Source: Rhizobium sp. P32RR-XVIII
GTDB lineage: Bacteria; Pseudomonadota; Alphaproteobacteria; Rhizobiales; Rhizobiaceae
NCBI RefSeq assembly: GCF_012641395.1
Contig: NZ_JABAIH010000001.1
Location: forward strand, 62,001 to 126,000
Direction: 5' to 3'
DNA: 64,000 nucleotides
The notes under the pieces are model-generated. The model searched no databases and had not been told where the DNA came from. It saw only the letters and a program-made list of their open reading frames with translations. The position numbers were made by a program, and so were the translations under genes. This document shows positions 9,682-19,297 of this stretch, in pieces (position 1 is the stretch's first letter; the number at the start of each line of letters is the position of its first letter).

Positions 9682-10152
9682 GTGAAAACGCTTCTTATCG
9701 TTCTGAACCTCATCGCTCTGCTTGTCGTGCCCACGGCCGCTTTGGCGCAGCAATCGCTGATCTCGGATCCCGAAATCTACGAAAAAAAGCATTTCACCGA
9801 GCAGTGCACCAAGGCCGAGTTTTCGGACACGTTCGTGACGCGCCAGGACATCAACAATGATGGTCTTATCGATGCGGTGGTCAACGAGGGTGAATTGACC
9901 TGCGATGGAAAAAAGGGGCCGCAGTGCAACGACGACGGCTGCACCTATAACTTCTACCTGCAGGTGGCCGAGGGTGGCTACTTCATGATCGCGACGGCGC
10001 AAATCTATGGCTACGATTTCGTCAAGCGGTTCGGCAATATGGTGCTGGCCATGAAGATGCACCCGCGCTTCTGCGATCGCACCGAAGGCGAAGCCTGCAT
10101 CGTAACAGCGCGCGTTCGGGGCACGAAGTTCGTCACCATCTCGAAGAAATAG
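9682..10152 (+). CDS. Secreted protein of unknown function
   Basis: I do not recognise the family. A GTG start at 9682 is preceded by AGAGGAAA at ideal spacing and gives a clean signal peptide (VKTLLIVLNLIALLVVPTAALA, cut before QQ), whereas the longer frame from 9640 would bury it. The mature part (about 134 residues) has five cysteines, including a CNDDGC pair, and a D-I-N-N-D-G-L-I-D segment resembling an EF-hand-like calcium loop. It is probably periplasmic. It converges on the YdcF-like gene. Confidence 0.7.
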   Translation: MKTLLIVLNLIALLVVPTAALAQQSLISDPEIYEKKHFTEQCTKAEFSDTFVTRQDINNDGLIDAVVNEGELTCDGKKGPQCNDDGCTYNFYLQVAEGGYFMIATAQIYGYDFVKRFGNMVLAMKMHPRFCDRTEGEACIVTARVRGTKFVTISKK

Positions 10153-10156
10153 CGTC

Positions 10157-10954
10157 TCAGCCGGGATAAAGCTCGGACGTCCGGCCAGCAAAGTAATAGC
10201 CGACGAGGCCGTACCATTCGCGCACGGCCGTTGCCATGTTCTGCGCATTCAGGCTCGGCTGCGTGAAATCGATGCCGAGGGTTACCTTGCCGTCTGTCCG
10301 GTAATCTGTCGGCCATGGCGCGATCTCGATGCCCTGCTTTCGGAAAATGCCGACCGAACGCGGCATGTGATAGCCGGATGTGATCAGCAGGCAGTTCGAC
10401 AATCCCTGGCTTTCAAGCAGTTTCTTGGTATTCAGCGCGTTCTCGAAAGTCGTGCGGGATGTTGCCTCTTCGACAAGCCGTTCGCGTGGAATTCCAAAGG
10501 CAGGAAAGAAGCGCGCCGAAGCTGCCGCGTCGCCCTCATAGCCTCCGGACAGCGAGCCGTCGCCTCCCGAGATCAAGATTCGCGATTGCGGGTATTTCTG
10601 TGCCAGCCGCAGCGTCTCGAGAAAGCGGTCCGCGGCAGCATTGAACTCGATGCCGTGTTTGGCAGTGTTGACCTCGTTTTCGAACGCGCCGCCGAGAACG
10701 ATCATGCACTGCAAATTATCCGGATCGCGATCCGGCTTTGGAAACCGTGTTTCAAGGCCCTGGAGAAGGAAATTGCCCGTGGTGGTGAAAAGGACGACGA
10801 AGAGCAGGAGTGCAGCCAGTGCCGAGAAAAATGCGCCGAACTTCCCGCGGCCGAGTACGATCGCAAGGAATGCAAATAGCGCAAGGAAGAAGGCCAGCGA
10901 GAGCGGCTGGCCGAAAACCCAGACCAACTTCGAAAATAGAAACAACGATTTCAC
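10157..10954 (-). CDS. YdcF/ElyC-like DUF218 membrane protein
   Basis: The 265 residues start with two transmembrane segments (about 14-33 and 40-62), then a periplasmic DUF218 domain (about 80-255) with the family motifs MIVLGGAFENE, SGG-DGS and ITSGYHMPRS. Relatives (SanA, ElyC, YdcF) act in envelope integrity or peptidoglycan precursor handling in E. coli; the exact reaction is not known. The stop is 4 bases from that of the preceding plus-strand gene. Confidence 0.78.
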   Translation of the reverse strand: MKSLFLFSKLVWVFGQPLSLAFFLALFAFLAIVLGRGKFGAFFSALAALLLFVVLFTTTGNFLLQGLETRFPKPDRDPDNLQCMIVLGGAFENEVNTAKHGIEFNAAADRFLETLRLAQKYPQSRILISGGDGSLSGGYEGDAAASARFFPAFGIPRERLVEEATSRTTFENALNTKKLLESQGLSNCLLITSGYHMPRSVGIFRKQGIEIAPWPTDYRTDGKVTLGIDFTQPSLNAQNMATAVREWYGLVGYYFAGRTSELYPG

Positions 10955-11156
10955 CTCACGCGAAAGACAGCGGCATCCTATCCGATTCGAGGTTAACGGA
11001 AATAACAGGCGTGCGACGCCCGCCAGGCAGCCGCCGCTGGGAGAATTGAACGGTTAGACCGAGCTGCATATGCGCCGGTTGCAAAGGTGACGCTCAGCTC
11101 TCTTTGTGCGGCCTAGCCCCGAAAAAGTCGGTTAAATCTCGCAACTGGTGGATTGA

Positions 11157-11170
11157 GTTATTTTTATAAC
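11157..11170. promoter_or_regulatory. Palindrome upstream of the HTH regulator
   Basis: GTTAT-TTTT-ATAAC, 41 bases before the regulator start, in an AT-rich patch of otherwise GC-rich sequence. It could be an autoregulatory operator or part of the promoter; I infer this from position only. Confidence 0.35.
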
Positions 11171-11210
11171 CAGCATAGTAGCGTCAACAACTTCTAGAAG
11201 GGAACGCCAG

Positions 11211-11567
11211 GTGCCAGATCCGGTAGATATTCTCGTCGGCCGCAACGTCAGAAAGCTTCGCGCCCGTCGCCGCGTCTCGCAACTCGAGCTGGGTGAAGCT
11301 CTCGGCCTGACCTTCCAGCAGATCCAGAAATACGAAAAGGGCACCAATCGCGTCTCAGCCAGCAAATTGCACCAGATCGCGGTTTTTCTGGGTGTCGAAA
11401 TCTCCGCCCTTTTCGAGGGGGTGCACACGTCCGATTCTCCGGGAAGGATCGAGCTGAGCCCGGAGGCTTACGAATTGGCGGTCAACTATGACAGGCTTCA
11501 CTCGCCGGCGGGCAAGGAGGCAGTCAAAACGATTCTGACGTTGATGGGCGCGGAAAAGGCTGTCTGA
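11211..11567 (+). CDS. Xre-family (PraR-like) transcriptional regulator
   Basis: A 118-residue protein with an N-terminal HTH domain (residues about 8-65: VGRNVRKLRARRRVSQLELG ... FQQIQKYEKGTNRVSASKL). The F-Q-Q-I-Q-K-Y-E-K-G-T-N-R-V core is the hallmark of the rhizobial PraR/PhrR-type group, whose members control biofilm and surface genes. This one has a shorter C-terminal tail. The start is a GTG at 11211 with AAGGGAA just upstream; no other in-frame start is available before a stop codon. Confidence 0.82.
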   Translation: MPDPVDILVGRNVRKLRARRRVSQLELGEALGLTFQQIQKYEKGTNRVSASKLHQIAVFLGVEISALFEGVHTSDSPGRIELSPEAYELAVNYDRLHSPAGKEAVKTILTLMGAEKAV

Positions 11568-11611
11568 CGCGTTGAGACGTCAAACGCCTGCTTCAAAGCA
11601 GTTTCGATTTT

Positions 11612-11818
11612 CTAGTGAAGCTCGCGCTCGTGCAGCGCGACGAGCAGTTCGTCCTGCGTGTGATGCCCGGCTTCGTAGAGATCGATCGCGACACTGGCGA
11701 TCGATAGCCCCTGCTGGCTGCGCAGCTTGATGTTGCGCTCCGCACACCAAGTATAAAGTGCGCCGGCAAGGACGTCGATGTCGTCCGGCTGAAAGGACAA
11801 GGAGGCTGCTGCCGTCAT
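11612..11818 (-). CDS. Small hypothetical protein, 68 residues
   Basis: I do not recognise the family. The predicted protein is soluble, with acidic and helical character (PDDIDVLAGALYTWCAERNIKL ... IASVAIDLYEAGHHTQDELLVAL) and no signal or membrane segment. The composition is typical of the local coding sequence. A perfect palindrome (11938-11954) lies 120 bases upstream in the 329-base gap before dnaJ. It is convergent with the HTH regulator. Confidence 0.6.
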   Translation of the reverse strand: MTAAASLSFQPDDIDVLAGALYTWCAERNIKLRSQQGLSIASVAIDLYEAGHHTQDELLVALHERELH

Positions 11819-11937
11819 GGTAGTGACCTTTGATTAGTTGTTCCCCAGTATTCCACGGCTAGGAAGGCTGCTATTTCGGCAAGTTGCAAGCAGCATCAGC
11901 AGCCTGCGTTAACGCTGGCCATATTGGTTGCTCGTCA

Positions 11938-11954
11938 TGTTTCAAATTGAAACA
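11938..11954. promoter_or_regulatory. Perfect palindrome, operator candidate
   Basis: TGTTTCAA-A-TTGAAACA, eight perfect base pairs around one central base, in the gap upstream of the 68-residue gene. It has the size and symmetry of a dimeric repressor site. The protein that binds it is unknown. Apart from the dnaJ terminator I see nothing else in this gap. Confidence 0.4.
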
Positions 11955-12095
11955 CAAGTCACCCTTCGGCGGGGGCGGCGCCGATAGCGTGCGATTTTGG
12001 ACCATGCCTAGATTTCTCAACTAAAGCCCTGGCATCGATCACGCTTCGAGCTTTCGTATTCAAAGTCCGAGTTTCGATCTGTGCAACTCGGCAAA

Positions 12096-12123
12096 CAAAA
12101 AGCCGGGAGAAAGTCTCCCGGCT
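12096..12123 (-). terminator. Rho-independent terminator of dnaKJ
   Basis: On the minus strand AGCCGGGAGA (12123-12114) pairs perfectly with 12110-12101 around a 3-nt loop, followed by TTTTT (12100-12096). It is 25 bases after the dnaJ stop. Confidence 0.85.
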
Positions 12124-12147
12124 TCGATTTAAATACTGTCGCTGACC

Positions 12148-13290
12148 TCAGCCTTCGAAGAATTCCTTCATCCGGGCAAAGAAGCCCGTTGATTCCGGAT
12201 TGTTCTCCCGCGAAGAAAGCTGCTCGAATTCCTGCAACAGTTCGCGTTGGCGCTTGGAGAGCTTCTGCGGCGTCTCGATCTGGATCTGGATGTAGAGGTC
12301 ACCCGTCTGGCTTGAGCGCAGCACGGGCATGCCCTTGCCCTTGAGACGGAACTGCTTGCCGGCCTGCGTCCCTTCCGGAACGGAGACCCGGGACTTGGTG
12401 CCGTCGAGCGTCGCGACATCGAAGGTTCCGCCAAGCGCTGCCGTCGTCATCGAGATCGGAACGGCACAATAGAGGTCCGCTCCATCGCGCTGATAGAATT
12501 CATGCGGCTTCACCGACAAGAAGATATAGAGATCGCCAGACGGCCCGCCTCGCGCCCCGGCTTCGCCCTCGCCCTGCAGGCGGATGCGCGTGCCGTCTTC
12601 GATACCGGCCGGGATATTGACGGAGAGCGAACGCTCTTCCGTCACGCGTCCTTGGCCATGGCACTTTGGGCACGGATCGGGGATGATCTGACCGCGGCCG
12701 TGGCAGGTCGGGCAGGTCCGCTCGATCGAGAAAAAGCCCTGTGCGGCGCGAACGCGGCCGGACCCCTGACAGGTGCCGCAGGTTTTCGGCTGAGTACCCG
12801 GCTTGGCGCCTGAACCGGAGCAGACATCGCAGGTGATCGACGTCGGAACCCGGATCTGCGCCGTCTTGCCGCTGAAAGCCTCTTCCAGTGAGATTTCCAT
12901 GTTGTAGCGAAGATCGGCGCCGCGTTCGCGTCCGCCCGAAGAGCGCTGTCGTCCGCGACCGCCGCCCATCATTTCGCCAAAGATGTCCTCGAAGATGTCG
13001 GAGAAGCCGCCACCGCCGGCAAAGCCGGCACCGCCACCGAAGCCGCCGGCGCCGATGCCGCCGTGCTCGAAGGCTGCGTGGCCATAGCGATCATAGGCGG
13101 CCCGCTTCTGCGGATCCTTGAGGATTTCATAAGCCTCGTTGATTTCCTTGAACTTGTGTTCCGCGGCCTGGTCATCTGGGTTCTTGTCCGGATGAAATTT
13201 CATCGCCAGCTTGCGGAAAGCGCTTTTCAGCTCTTTTTCGTCTGCCGTCCTAGCGACACCGAGCGTTTCGTAAAAGTCCGCTTTTGCCAA
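12148..13290 (-). CDS. dnaJ: Chaperone protein DnaJ
   Basis: Hsp40 co-chaperone that delivers substrates to DnaK and stimulates its ATPase. The 380 residues show the J domain with H-P-D near residue 33, a Gly/Phe-rich linker at about 75-105, the zinc domain with four Cys repeats ([32 protein letters not shown] at about 150-215), and the C-terminal substrate domain. It lies 78 bases downstream of dnaK and shares its terminator. Confidence 0.97.
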   Translation of the reverse strand: MAKADFYETLGVARTADEKELKSAFRKLAMKFHPDKNPDDQAAEHKFKEINEAYEILKDPQKRAAYDRYGHAAFEHGGIGAGGFGGGAGFAGGGGFSDIFEDIFGEMMGGGRGRQRSSGGRERGADLRYNMEISLEEAFSGKTAQIRVPTSITCDVCSGSGAKPGTQPKTCGTCQGSGRVRAAQGFFSIERTCPTCHGRGQIIPDPCPKCHGQGRVTEERSLSVNIPAGIEDGTRIRLQGEGEAGARGGPSGDLYIFLSVKPHEFYQRDGADLYCAVPISMTTAALGGTFDVATLDGTKSRVSVPEGTQAGKQFRLKGKGMPVLRSSQTGDLYIQIQIETPQKLSKRQRELLQEFEQLSSRENNPESTGFFARMKEFFEG

Positions 13291-13368
13291 TTTACACCCC
13301 GGAAATGGATTTCCGGCTGCCCTGAGGCAGCCGGATCGCAGTATTTAGCATAACCACCCTGCCGCGGA

Positions 13369-15285
13369 TTACGCGGACTTTTTGCGGTCGTCGTCCTTGA
13401 CTTCTTCGTAGTCGGCATCGACGACATTGTCATCGCCACCGGCTGCGGAGGCATCAGCCGTGCCGGCTTCGGCCTGCTGGGCTTCGTAGATCGCCTGCCC
13501 GAGCTTCATGGAAACTTCCATAAGGGTCTGCGTCTTCGCCTTGATGTCCTCAGCATCCGGATCGGTTGCTTCGGCTGCAGACTTCAGAGCGGCAATCGCG
13601 TCGGAGATCGCGGTGCGGTCGGCCTCGGAGACCTTGTCACCATAATCCTTCAGCGACTTTTCCGTGGAGTGGACCAGGCTCTCTGCCTGGTTCTTGGCTT
13701 CCACGGTTTCGCGGCGCTTCTTGTCTTCGGCGGCATGCGATTCGGCATCCTTGACCATCTTTTCGATGTCGGCGTCGGAAAGGCCGCCAGATGCCTGGAT
13801 GCGGATCTGCTGTTCCTTGCCGGTACCCTTGTCCTTGGCCGAAACCTGAACGATGCCGTTCGCGTCGATGTCGAAAGTGACTTCGATCTGCGGAACGCCG
13901 CGCGGCGCCGGCGGAAGACCGACGAGGTCGAACTGGCCGAGCAGCTTGTTGTCGGCAGCCATTTCGCGCTCGCCCTGCGAAACGCGGATGGTAACGGCCT
14001 GCTGGTTGTCGTCAGCGGTCGAGAAGGTCTGCGACTTTTTCGTCGGGATCGTCGTGTTGCGCTCGATCAGACGGGTGAAGACGCCGCCGAGGGTCTCGAT
14101 GCCGAGAGACAGCGGGGTTACGTCGAGAAGCAGGACATCCTTGACGTCGCCCTGCAGAACGCCAGCCTGGATAGCAGCGCCGAGAGCAACGACTTCATCC
14201 GGGTTCACGCCCTTGTGTGGTTCTTTGCCGAACAGCTGCTTGACGACTTCCTGGACCTTCGGCATGCGGCTCATGCCGCCCACGAGAACGACTTCGTCAA
14301 TATCGGCAGGCGTGACGCCGGCATCCTTGAGGGCTGCCTTGCAGGGAGCGATCGTGCGCTGGACGAGATCGTCGACAAGGCTTTCGAGCTTGGCGCGCGT
14401 CAGCTTCAGCGTCAGGTGCTTCGGACCGGAAGCGTCGGCCGTGATGAACGGCAGGTTGATTTCGGTCTGCTGCGAGGACGAGAGTTCGATCTTTGCTTTT
14501 TCAGCAGCTTCCTTGAGGCGCTGCAGAGCAAGCTTGTCGTTCTTCAGGTCGATGCCGTTGTCCTTCTTGAACTCGGCTGCGAGATATTCGACGAGACGCA
14601 TGTCGAAGTCTTCACCACCGAGGAAGGTGTCGCCGTTGGTCGACTTCACTTCGAAGACGCCGTCGCCGATTTCGAGGATCGAGATATCGAAGGTACCGCC
14701 GCCAAGGTCGTAGACGGCGATCGTCTTGCCTTCCTTCTTGTCGAGGCCGTAGGCGAGTGCCGCTGCGGTCGGCTCGTTGATGATGCGGAGAACTTCGAGG
14801 CCTGCAATCCTGCCGGCATCCTTGGTCGCCTGACGCTGGGCGTCGTTGAAGTAGGCCGGAACGGTGATGACGGCCTTTTCGACCTTCTCACCGAGATAGG
14901 ATTCGGCTGTTTCCTTCATCTTCTGAAGGATCATTGCGGAGACCTGCGCGGGCGAATAGCCCTTGCCGTTGGCTTCGACCCAGGCGTCGCCATTGTCGCC
15001 CTTGACGATATTGAAGGGGACGAGGCTCTTGTCTTTTTCAACGGTCGGATCTTCGTAGCGGCGGCCGATCAGGCGCTTGACAGCGAAGAGGGTGTTCGTC
15101 GGGTTGGTGACCGCCTGGCGTTTCGCCGGCTGGCCGACAAGGCGTTCGCCGTCGTCGGTAAATGCCACCATGGAAGGCGTCGTGCGCGCGCCTTCCGCAT
15201 TTTCAATGACCTTCGCGTCCTTGCCGTCCATGACAGCGACGCAGGAATTTGTTGTTCCGAGGTCGATACCAATTACTTTTGCCAT
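13369..15285 (-). CDS. dnaK: Molecular chaperone DnaK (Hsp70)
   Basis: The 638-residue Hsp70 starts [21 protein letters not shown] and has the ATPase signatures [19 protein letters not shown] and [13 protein letters not shown], then the substrate-binding domain and a lid ending in an acidic tail ([16 protein letters not shown]). The ATG at 15285 has a strong AAGGAG site 9 bases upstream; the frame continues upstream but that part is not DnaK-like. An RpoH-type promoter lies at 15400-15428. Confidence 0.98.
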   Translation of the reverse strand: MAKVIGIDLGTTNSCVAVMDGKDAKVIENAEGARTTPSMVAFTDDGERLVGQPAKRQAVTNPTNTLFAVKRLIGRRYEDPTVEKDKSLVPFNIVKGDNGDAWVEANGKGYSPAQVSAMILQKMKETAESYLGEKVEKAVITVPAYFNDAQRQATKDAGRIAGLEVLRIINEPTAAALAYGLDKKEGKTIAVYDLGGGTFDISILEIGDGVFEVKSTNGDTFLGGEDFDMRLVEYLAAEFKKDNGIDLKNDKLALQRLKEAAEKAKIELSSSQQTEINLPFITADASGPKHLTLKLTRAKLESLVDDLVQRTIAPCKAALKDAGVTPADIDEVVLVGGMSRMPKVQEVVKQLFGKEPHKGVNPDEVVALGAAIQAGVLQGDVKDVLLLDVTPLSLGIETLGGVFTRLIERNTTIPTKKSQTFSTADDNQQAVTIRVSQGEREMAADNKLLGQFDLVGLPPAPRGVPQIEVTFDIDANGIVQVSAKDKGTGKEQQIRIQASGGLSDADIEKMVKDAESHAAEDKKRRETVEAKNQAESLVHSTEKSLKDYGDKVSEADRTAISDAIAALKSAAEATDPDAEDIKAKTQTLMEVSMKLGQAIYEAQQAEAGTADASAAGGDDNVVDADYEEVKDDDRKKSA

Positions 15286-15399
15286 GTCATTTACTCCTTG
15301 AAGCAAGCTGTCGGAACCCGAAAAGGCATTTCCCTGACAGCCCCTTACGGGATGGGGGTCTCCGGAATTAACGCAATCGTGATTGCGGTGATGCGGGGT

Positions 15400-15428
15400 A
15401 TATAAGGAGCGGTTTTCTGGACTGCAAG
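15400..15428 (-). promoter_or_regulatory. RpoH (sigma-32) type heat-shock promoter of dnaKJ
   Basis: On the minus strand CTTGCA (15428-15423), a 16-bp spacer and CTTATAT (15406-15400) match the rhizobial RpoH pattern CTTGAA-N16/17-CYTATNT. The expected start point is about 105 bases before the dnaK ATG. No CIRCE element is seen in the gap. Confidence 0.72.
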
Positions 15429-15559
15429 GCGGGAAATACCCGAGATCCAGCAAAGCGAATGTGTTGCATTCACTTTCTAGAGCGGATCGAGCCGTCCGGC
15501 TCCTTTAAGTATCTACGGTTTCGTTGACAGGCGCTTTGTGCCGGGCAGAAGGGCGCTGG

Positions 15560-17890
15560 CTATTGCCCCATGATGAGATCGAGCAGCGTGGTCCGACGCG
15601 GCTGAACGGAAGACGTCGATGACGGACCTCCGATCTCTCCCGGCGGCACAACATTTCCATAACCACCGTCGGCTCCGATGTCGCCGGGCGGAACCGGTCC
15701 TCCTTGCGTCGCGATGGCCTGCGGTTGCTGGCCAGATGGAGGAGGGAACCGCCTCTGCTCCTCGGCGCTATCCCCGCCGCCGAAAACGCCGGAAATGATT
15801 CCGCCGATCGTCGTTGGCTGCTCCTGCATCGGTTGGGGTTCTCCCTGGGCCATCGGCTGATTACCGAGGCCATTCGGGTCCGCGACGAATTGGCCGCTGC
15901 CGAATAGCGGCGCCGGAGAAAGGCCCTTATGCGCGGCAATCATGAATTCCTGCCATGCCTTCGCAGGCAAGCCGCCGCCGGTCACCTTCTTCATCGGCGT
16001 GCCGTCGTCATTGCCGAACCAGACGCCGGTCGTCAGATTGCTGGTGAAGCCGACAAAGAGCGCGTCCCGGGAGTTCTGCGTCGTGCCCGTCTTACCGGCC
16101 GCCTGCCAACCGGGAATCTTGGCGGCTTTGCCCGTTCCTGTTTCGATTGTGCCCATCATCATGGCATTCATGTTTGCGACGACGGCTTCTGACAGAACGC
16201 GCGGCGGGTTGTCATAGGTGTTCTCGTAGAGCACCTTGCCGTCGGCTGTCGTCACCCGCCGGATCACGTGGGGCGTTGCCTTGTAGCCGCCGTTCATGAA
16301 GGCGGCATAGGAGGCCGTCAGCTCCATCAGCGACACTTCCGATGTGCCCAGCGCGATCGAGGCATTCGGCTGCAGTTCGGTCTCGATGCCGAGACGGTGG
16401 GCAAGCTTGATGACTTGCTCCGGCCCATCGTACATCACCAGCTGGGCGGCGACGGTGTTCAGCGATTTCGCAAGTGCCGTTGCGAGCGTTACCTCGCCAT
16501 TGTATTTCTTCTCGTAATTCTCGGGCGTCCAGTTGCCGATCCGGATCGGCGCGTCATTGAAGACGGAAAACGGTGTCAAACCCTTTTCAAGGGCTGCGGC
16601 ATAAACGAAGGGTTTGAACGAGGAGCCAGGCTGACGCTTTGCCTTGACGGCGCGGTTGAACTGGCTTTCGGCATAGTCCCTGCCGCCGACGAGCGCCCGG
16701 ATCGCCCCCGTGCCATCGATTGAGACGAGAGCCGCCTGCGAAGCGACGAGCTTTGCGCCCTCTTTGCGAAGAATATCGTTCAGCGACTGATCGGCCTTCT
16801 TCTCCAGCCCCTTGTCGATTGTCGTATCGACGATGAGGTCTTCCTTGACGTCGCCGATTAGGCCCGGCAGTTCGTCCATGACCATATCGGCCACATACTG
16901 GCCGGCGCCGGACCAGTAGCTTTTCGCCTTGGAAGGCGCCTGCGTCATCGCCGTCTTCACTTCGTCGTCGCTGATGTAGCCCTGGTCCCGCATGGCCAGC
17001 AGCACCACCTGCGCGCGGGCATTGGCAGCTTCCGGATCACGCGCCGGCGAAAGACGCGACGGCGCTTTGACGAGGCCGGCAAGCAAGGCCGCTTCGCCAA
17101 GGTTCACGTCCCGTGCCGACTTGTTGAAGTAACGGCGTGCCGCCGCCTCCACGCCATAGGCATTCGAGCCGAAATAGACGCGGTTCAGATACATCGCAAG
17201 GATCTGGTCCTTGGTGTATTTCTGCTCGAGCCAGAAGGAGAGCAGCACCTCCTGCACCTTGCGCTCCAGCGTGCGCTCCGGCGAGAGGAACAGGTTCTTG
17301 GCGAGCTGCTGCGTCAGGGTCGAGCCGCCTTGGATCGGCTGGCCGGTCAGATTGTTGATGAAGGCACGCGCCAGCCCCATAGGGTCGACGCCGAAATGCG
17401 AGTAGAAACGCCGGTCCTCGATCGCCACGATCGCCTGCGGAATGTAGGGCGACATCTGATCGAGCGAGAGCGCCTCGCCGCCGGTGGCGCCGCGATTGGC
17501 GATCACGCTGCCGTCGACCGAAGTGATCTTGACGTTCGGCGGCCTGTCCGGGATCGCCCAGGTGCTGGCGCTCGGCATGCGCGAGCCGTAATAGAATACG
17601 AGACCCGCAACGCCGATGCCGGCCCAGATACCGAGGACGATGCACCAGTAGATGACCCGGCGCAGAAAAGCGAAGAGCCCGCCGCCATCCCGCTCCGGAG
17701 GGGCGCGCCTGTCGCGGCGCCTGCGTTCGGGAGCGCGGTCGCGGGATGGTTTTTGGACTGGGCGTTTGGCGCCACGGCGGCCGTCGATGCGGTCTTCATC
17801 ATCCAGCGCGAAATCGTCGTCGTCTTCATAGCGGTCGCGGCCGCCGAAGGACGGTTCGATCCTATCGCGTGATCTGCCTCTGCCTGCCAT
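15560..17890 (-). CDS. Class A penicillin-binding protein (PBP1A family)
   Basis: Bifunctional peptidoglycan glycosyltransferase/transpeptidase. The 776 residues start with a basic, Arg-rich cytoplasmic tail (about 65 residues), one transmembrane segment (about 75-97), the GT51 domain with the catalytic Glu in AIEDRRFYSHFGVD, and the transpeptidase domain with SxxK (PGSSFKPF), SxN (KSLNTVAAQ) and KTG (GKTGTTQNSRDALFVGFT). The tail is rich in Pro, Gln and Gly. The ATG at 17890 is chosen over an in-frame GTG at 17905. It resembles PbpC/MrcA of rhizobia. Confidence 0.88.
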   Translation of the reverse strand: MAGRGRSRDRIEPSFGGRDRYEDDDDFALDDEDRIDGRRGAKRPVQKPSRDRAPERRRRDRRAPPERDGGGLFAFLRRVIYWCIVLGIWAGIGVAGLVFYYGSRMPSASTWAIPDRPPNVKITSVDGSVIANRGATGGEALSLDQMSPYIPQAIVAIEDRRFYSHFGVDPMGLARAFINNLTGQPIQGGSTLTQQLAKNLFLSPERTLERKVQEVLLSFWLEQKYTKDQILAMYLNRVYFGSNAYGVEAAARRYFNKSARDVNLGEAALLAGLVKAPSRLSPARDPEAANARAQVVLLAMRDQGYISDDEVKTAMTQAPSKAKSYWSGAGQYVADMVMDELPGLIGDVKEDLIVDTTIDKGLEKKADQSLNDILRKEGAKLVASQAALVSIDGTGAIRALVGGRDYAESQFNRAVKAKRQPGSSFKPFVYAAALEKGLTPFSVFNDAPIRIGNWTPENYEKKYNGEVTLATALAKSLNTVAAQLVMYDGPEQVIKLAHRLGIETELQPNASIALGTSEVSLMELTASYAAFMNGGYKATPHVIRRVTTADGKVLYENTYDNPPRVLSEAVVANMNAMMMGTIETGTGKAAKIPGWQAAGKTGTTQNSRDALFVGFTSNLTTGVWFGNDDGTPMKKVTGGGLPAKAWQEFMIAAHKGLSPAPLFGSGQFVADPNGLGNQPMAQGEPQPMQEQPTTIGGIISGVFGGGDSAEEQRRFPPPSGQQPQAIATQGGPVPPGDIGADGGYGNVVPPGEIGGPSSTSSVQPRRTTLLDLIMGQ

Positions 17891-18129
17891 TGCGGACGGT
17901 CGCACCCCATATGTCGCAAACGCACTTCCTTGCGCGCAATCATCCGGTTGGAGTGTAAATACGGCGATTTAAGGGGTGGTTAAGACCAGGAACGAGGGAC
18001 CTCAGCCGAGCTTCAGCCCAGGGATTTTCGCATAGCTGCCATTCGTTGCGATTGTCACAAAACTGACATATATCGCGCCATCTTGCGCCGAAATAAATAA
18101 GGAATAAGCGCAGTAGCTAGGCATCATCA

Positions 18130-18279
18130 ATGAATACTTATCCTGAAAGAATCGACGAAAACAGGCTCCGCGAGATCTGGAGCGTCCATGAATTTGCCCG
18201 GCAGTCCCGATTGAGCAAGATGGAAGAAAGCCGACTGAAGATGCTGCATGGCCCGCTTGCGAGAGGCACGAACTCGTAA
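18130..18279 (+). CDS. Putative 49-residue small protein
   Basis: Open frame from ATG 18130 to TAA 18277-18279. The product is charged and strongly helical (ERIDENRLREIWSVHEFARQ, then SRLSKMEESRLKML) with no membrane segment, and codon positions look coding. The ribosome binding site is weak. A plus-strand terminator 134 bases further on (18413-18445) implies a transcript in this direction. I do not recognise a named family, and a non-coding transcript is the alternative. Confidence 0.45.
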   Translation: MNTYPERIDENRLREIWSVHEFARQSRLSKMEESRLKMLHGPLARGTNS

Positions 18280-18412
18280 CAAGCGGCACGAACAACTGCC
18301 CGTTGGCAATTGGGAACCTTTAGGTCTTTTGCTCGTTTCTTCGAGAGCGGGACAGCCCTCAAGTCCCGCAAAGATCGGCCGTTTCCCCTCAAGGCGTGCC
18401 GATCGAAATCAG

Positions 18413-18445
18413 GCCCGGTGGCTCTTTCGGAGCGCCGGGCTTTTT
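18413..18445 (+). terminator. Orphan rho-independent terminator
   Basis: GCCCGG (18413-18418) pairs with CCGGGC (18435-18440), enclosing a GCTC/GAGC inner stem with a 5-nt loop, followed by TTTTT. The only candidate gene upstream on this strand is the 49-codon ORF; on the minus strand there is no U-tract. Confidence 0.65.
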
Positions 18446-18490
18446 CCATTCGGGTGAAGTGGACGGCGGCATCGCTGCCGCTTAGGTCTG

Positions 18491-19297
18491 TTAGTCGCGG
18501 CAAGCCGGATCGCCCGGGCAAACGGGACGCCTTGGCCGGCCGCCATCGCCGCCGCGATTGCGGTTGCCGCCATTGTCCTGACGCTGGAACTCGCGGCGAT
18601 CGCGATCGAATTCCTGGCGGCGGCCCCTGTCCGAACCCGTGTCGACATCGGGCCTGCGCTCAAAGCCACGGCCGAAATTCTGCGGGCGATCGCTATCCAG
18701 CCTTCGTTGGATATTGGGGCTACGCTCGGGAGGACGATTGAAATCCCGACGCTCGGGACTTCCGAAGTCGGGGGATATGCCAGGGCTTCGGTTAAAGCCG
18801 GGCCGGCGATCCAATTCCCGATTGAGATCCGGGCGCCGACCCGGTCCTGGTCTGGATTCGAAATCAGGTCCGCGGCTGGGGCCGCGATAGACGTTCGGAC
18901 CGCGGCTCCAGCGGTCGCGATAGCGGTAGAAGTCGCGGTTACGGTAATGGCGATCCCAGTAGTTGCCAAAGCTGAAGACCACCACCGGAATACCGAGCGG
19001 GCGATAATATTCGGGTCCGAGGTAAACGCGGCGCTCCTGGTAAACGGCTTGGACATAGCGACCATGCACCCAACCGCGGCCACCGTAGAACTCCACGTCG
19101 CACCATGGTGCATCGGCAAGGCAGCCGTAAATTTCAACGGATTCGCCTGCGGGAATCACGGCGACGGCCGGGTAGCCGGTGCTCGGGCCGGCGCGCATAT
19201 TAACGTTCGCGGTTGCGAAGCCTTCCGCCGCCTGGGCGATAGCCGGAGCAAGCAGCAGCATGCCTGCCGCGGCAATCTTCAAAAGGGTGGTTTTCAC
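18491..19297 (-). CDS. Secreted SH3b-domain protein with Arg/Pro-rich tail
   Basis: A 268-residue exported protein: signal peptide (about 1-23, ending AQA-AE), a bacterial SH3 domain (about 24-85, VNMRAGPSTGYPAVAVIPAG ... WCDVEFYGGRGWVHGRYVQ), then a long low-complexity tail rich in Arg, Pro, Asn, Asp and Gly ending with CPGDPACRD. SH3b domains often bind peptidoglycan or peptides in the periplasm. The tail suggests a disordered, basic segment that may bind envelope polymers. A GGGAG site precedes the ATG. Confidence 0.8.
   Translation of the reverse strand: MKTTLLKIAAAGMLLLAPAIAQAAEGFATANVNMRAGPSTGYPAVAVIPAGESVEIYGCLADAPWCDVEFYGGRGWVHGRYVQAVYQERRVYLGPEYYRPLGIPVVVFSFGNYWDRHYRNRDFYRYRDRWSRGPNVYRGPSRGPDFESRPGPGRRPDLNRELDRRPGFNRSPGISPDFGSPERRDFNRPPERSPNIQRRLDSDRPQNFGRGFERRPDVDTGSDRGRRQEFDRDRREFQRQDNGGNRNRGGDGGRPRRPVCPGDPACRD

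Noticed and set aside
13669-15405. A 578-codon open frame antisense to dnaK
   Set aside because: Shadow of dnaK, whose match to Hsp70 is certain.
18002-18295. Minus-strand open frame of 97 codons
   Set aside because: No ribosome-binding site or family resemblance; it overlaps the better 49-codon plus-strand frame.
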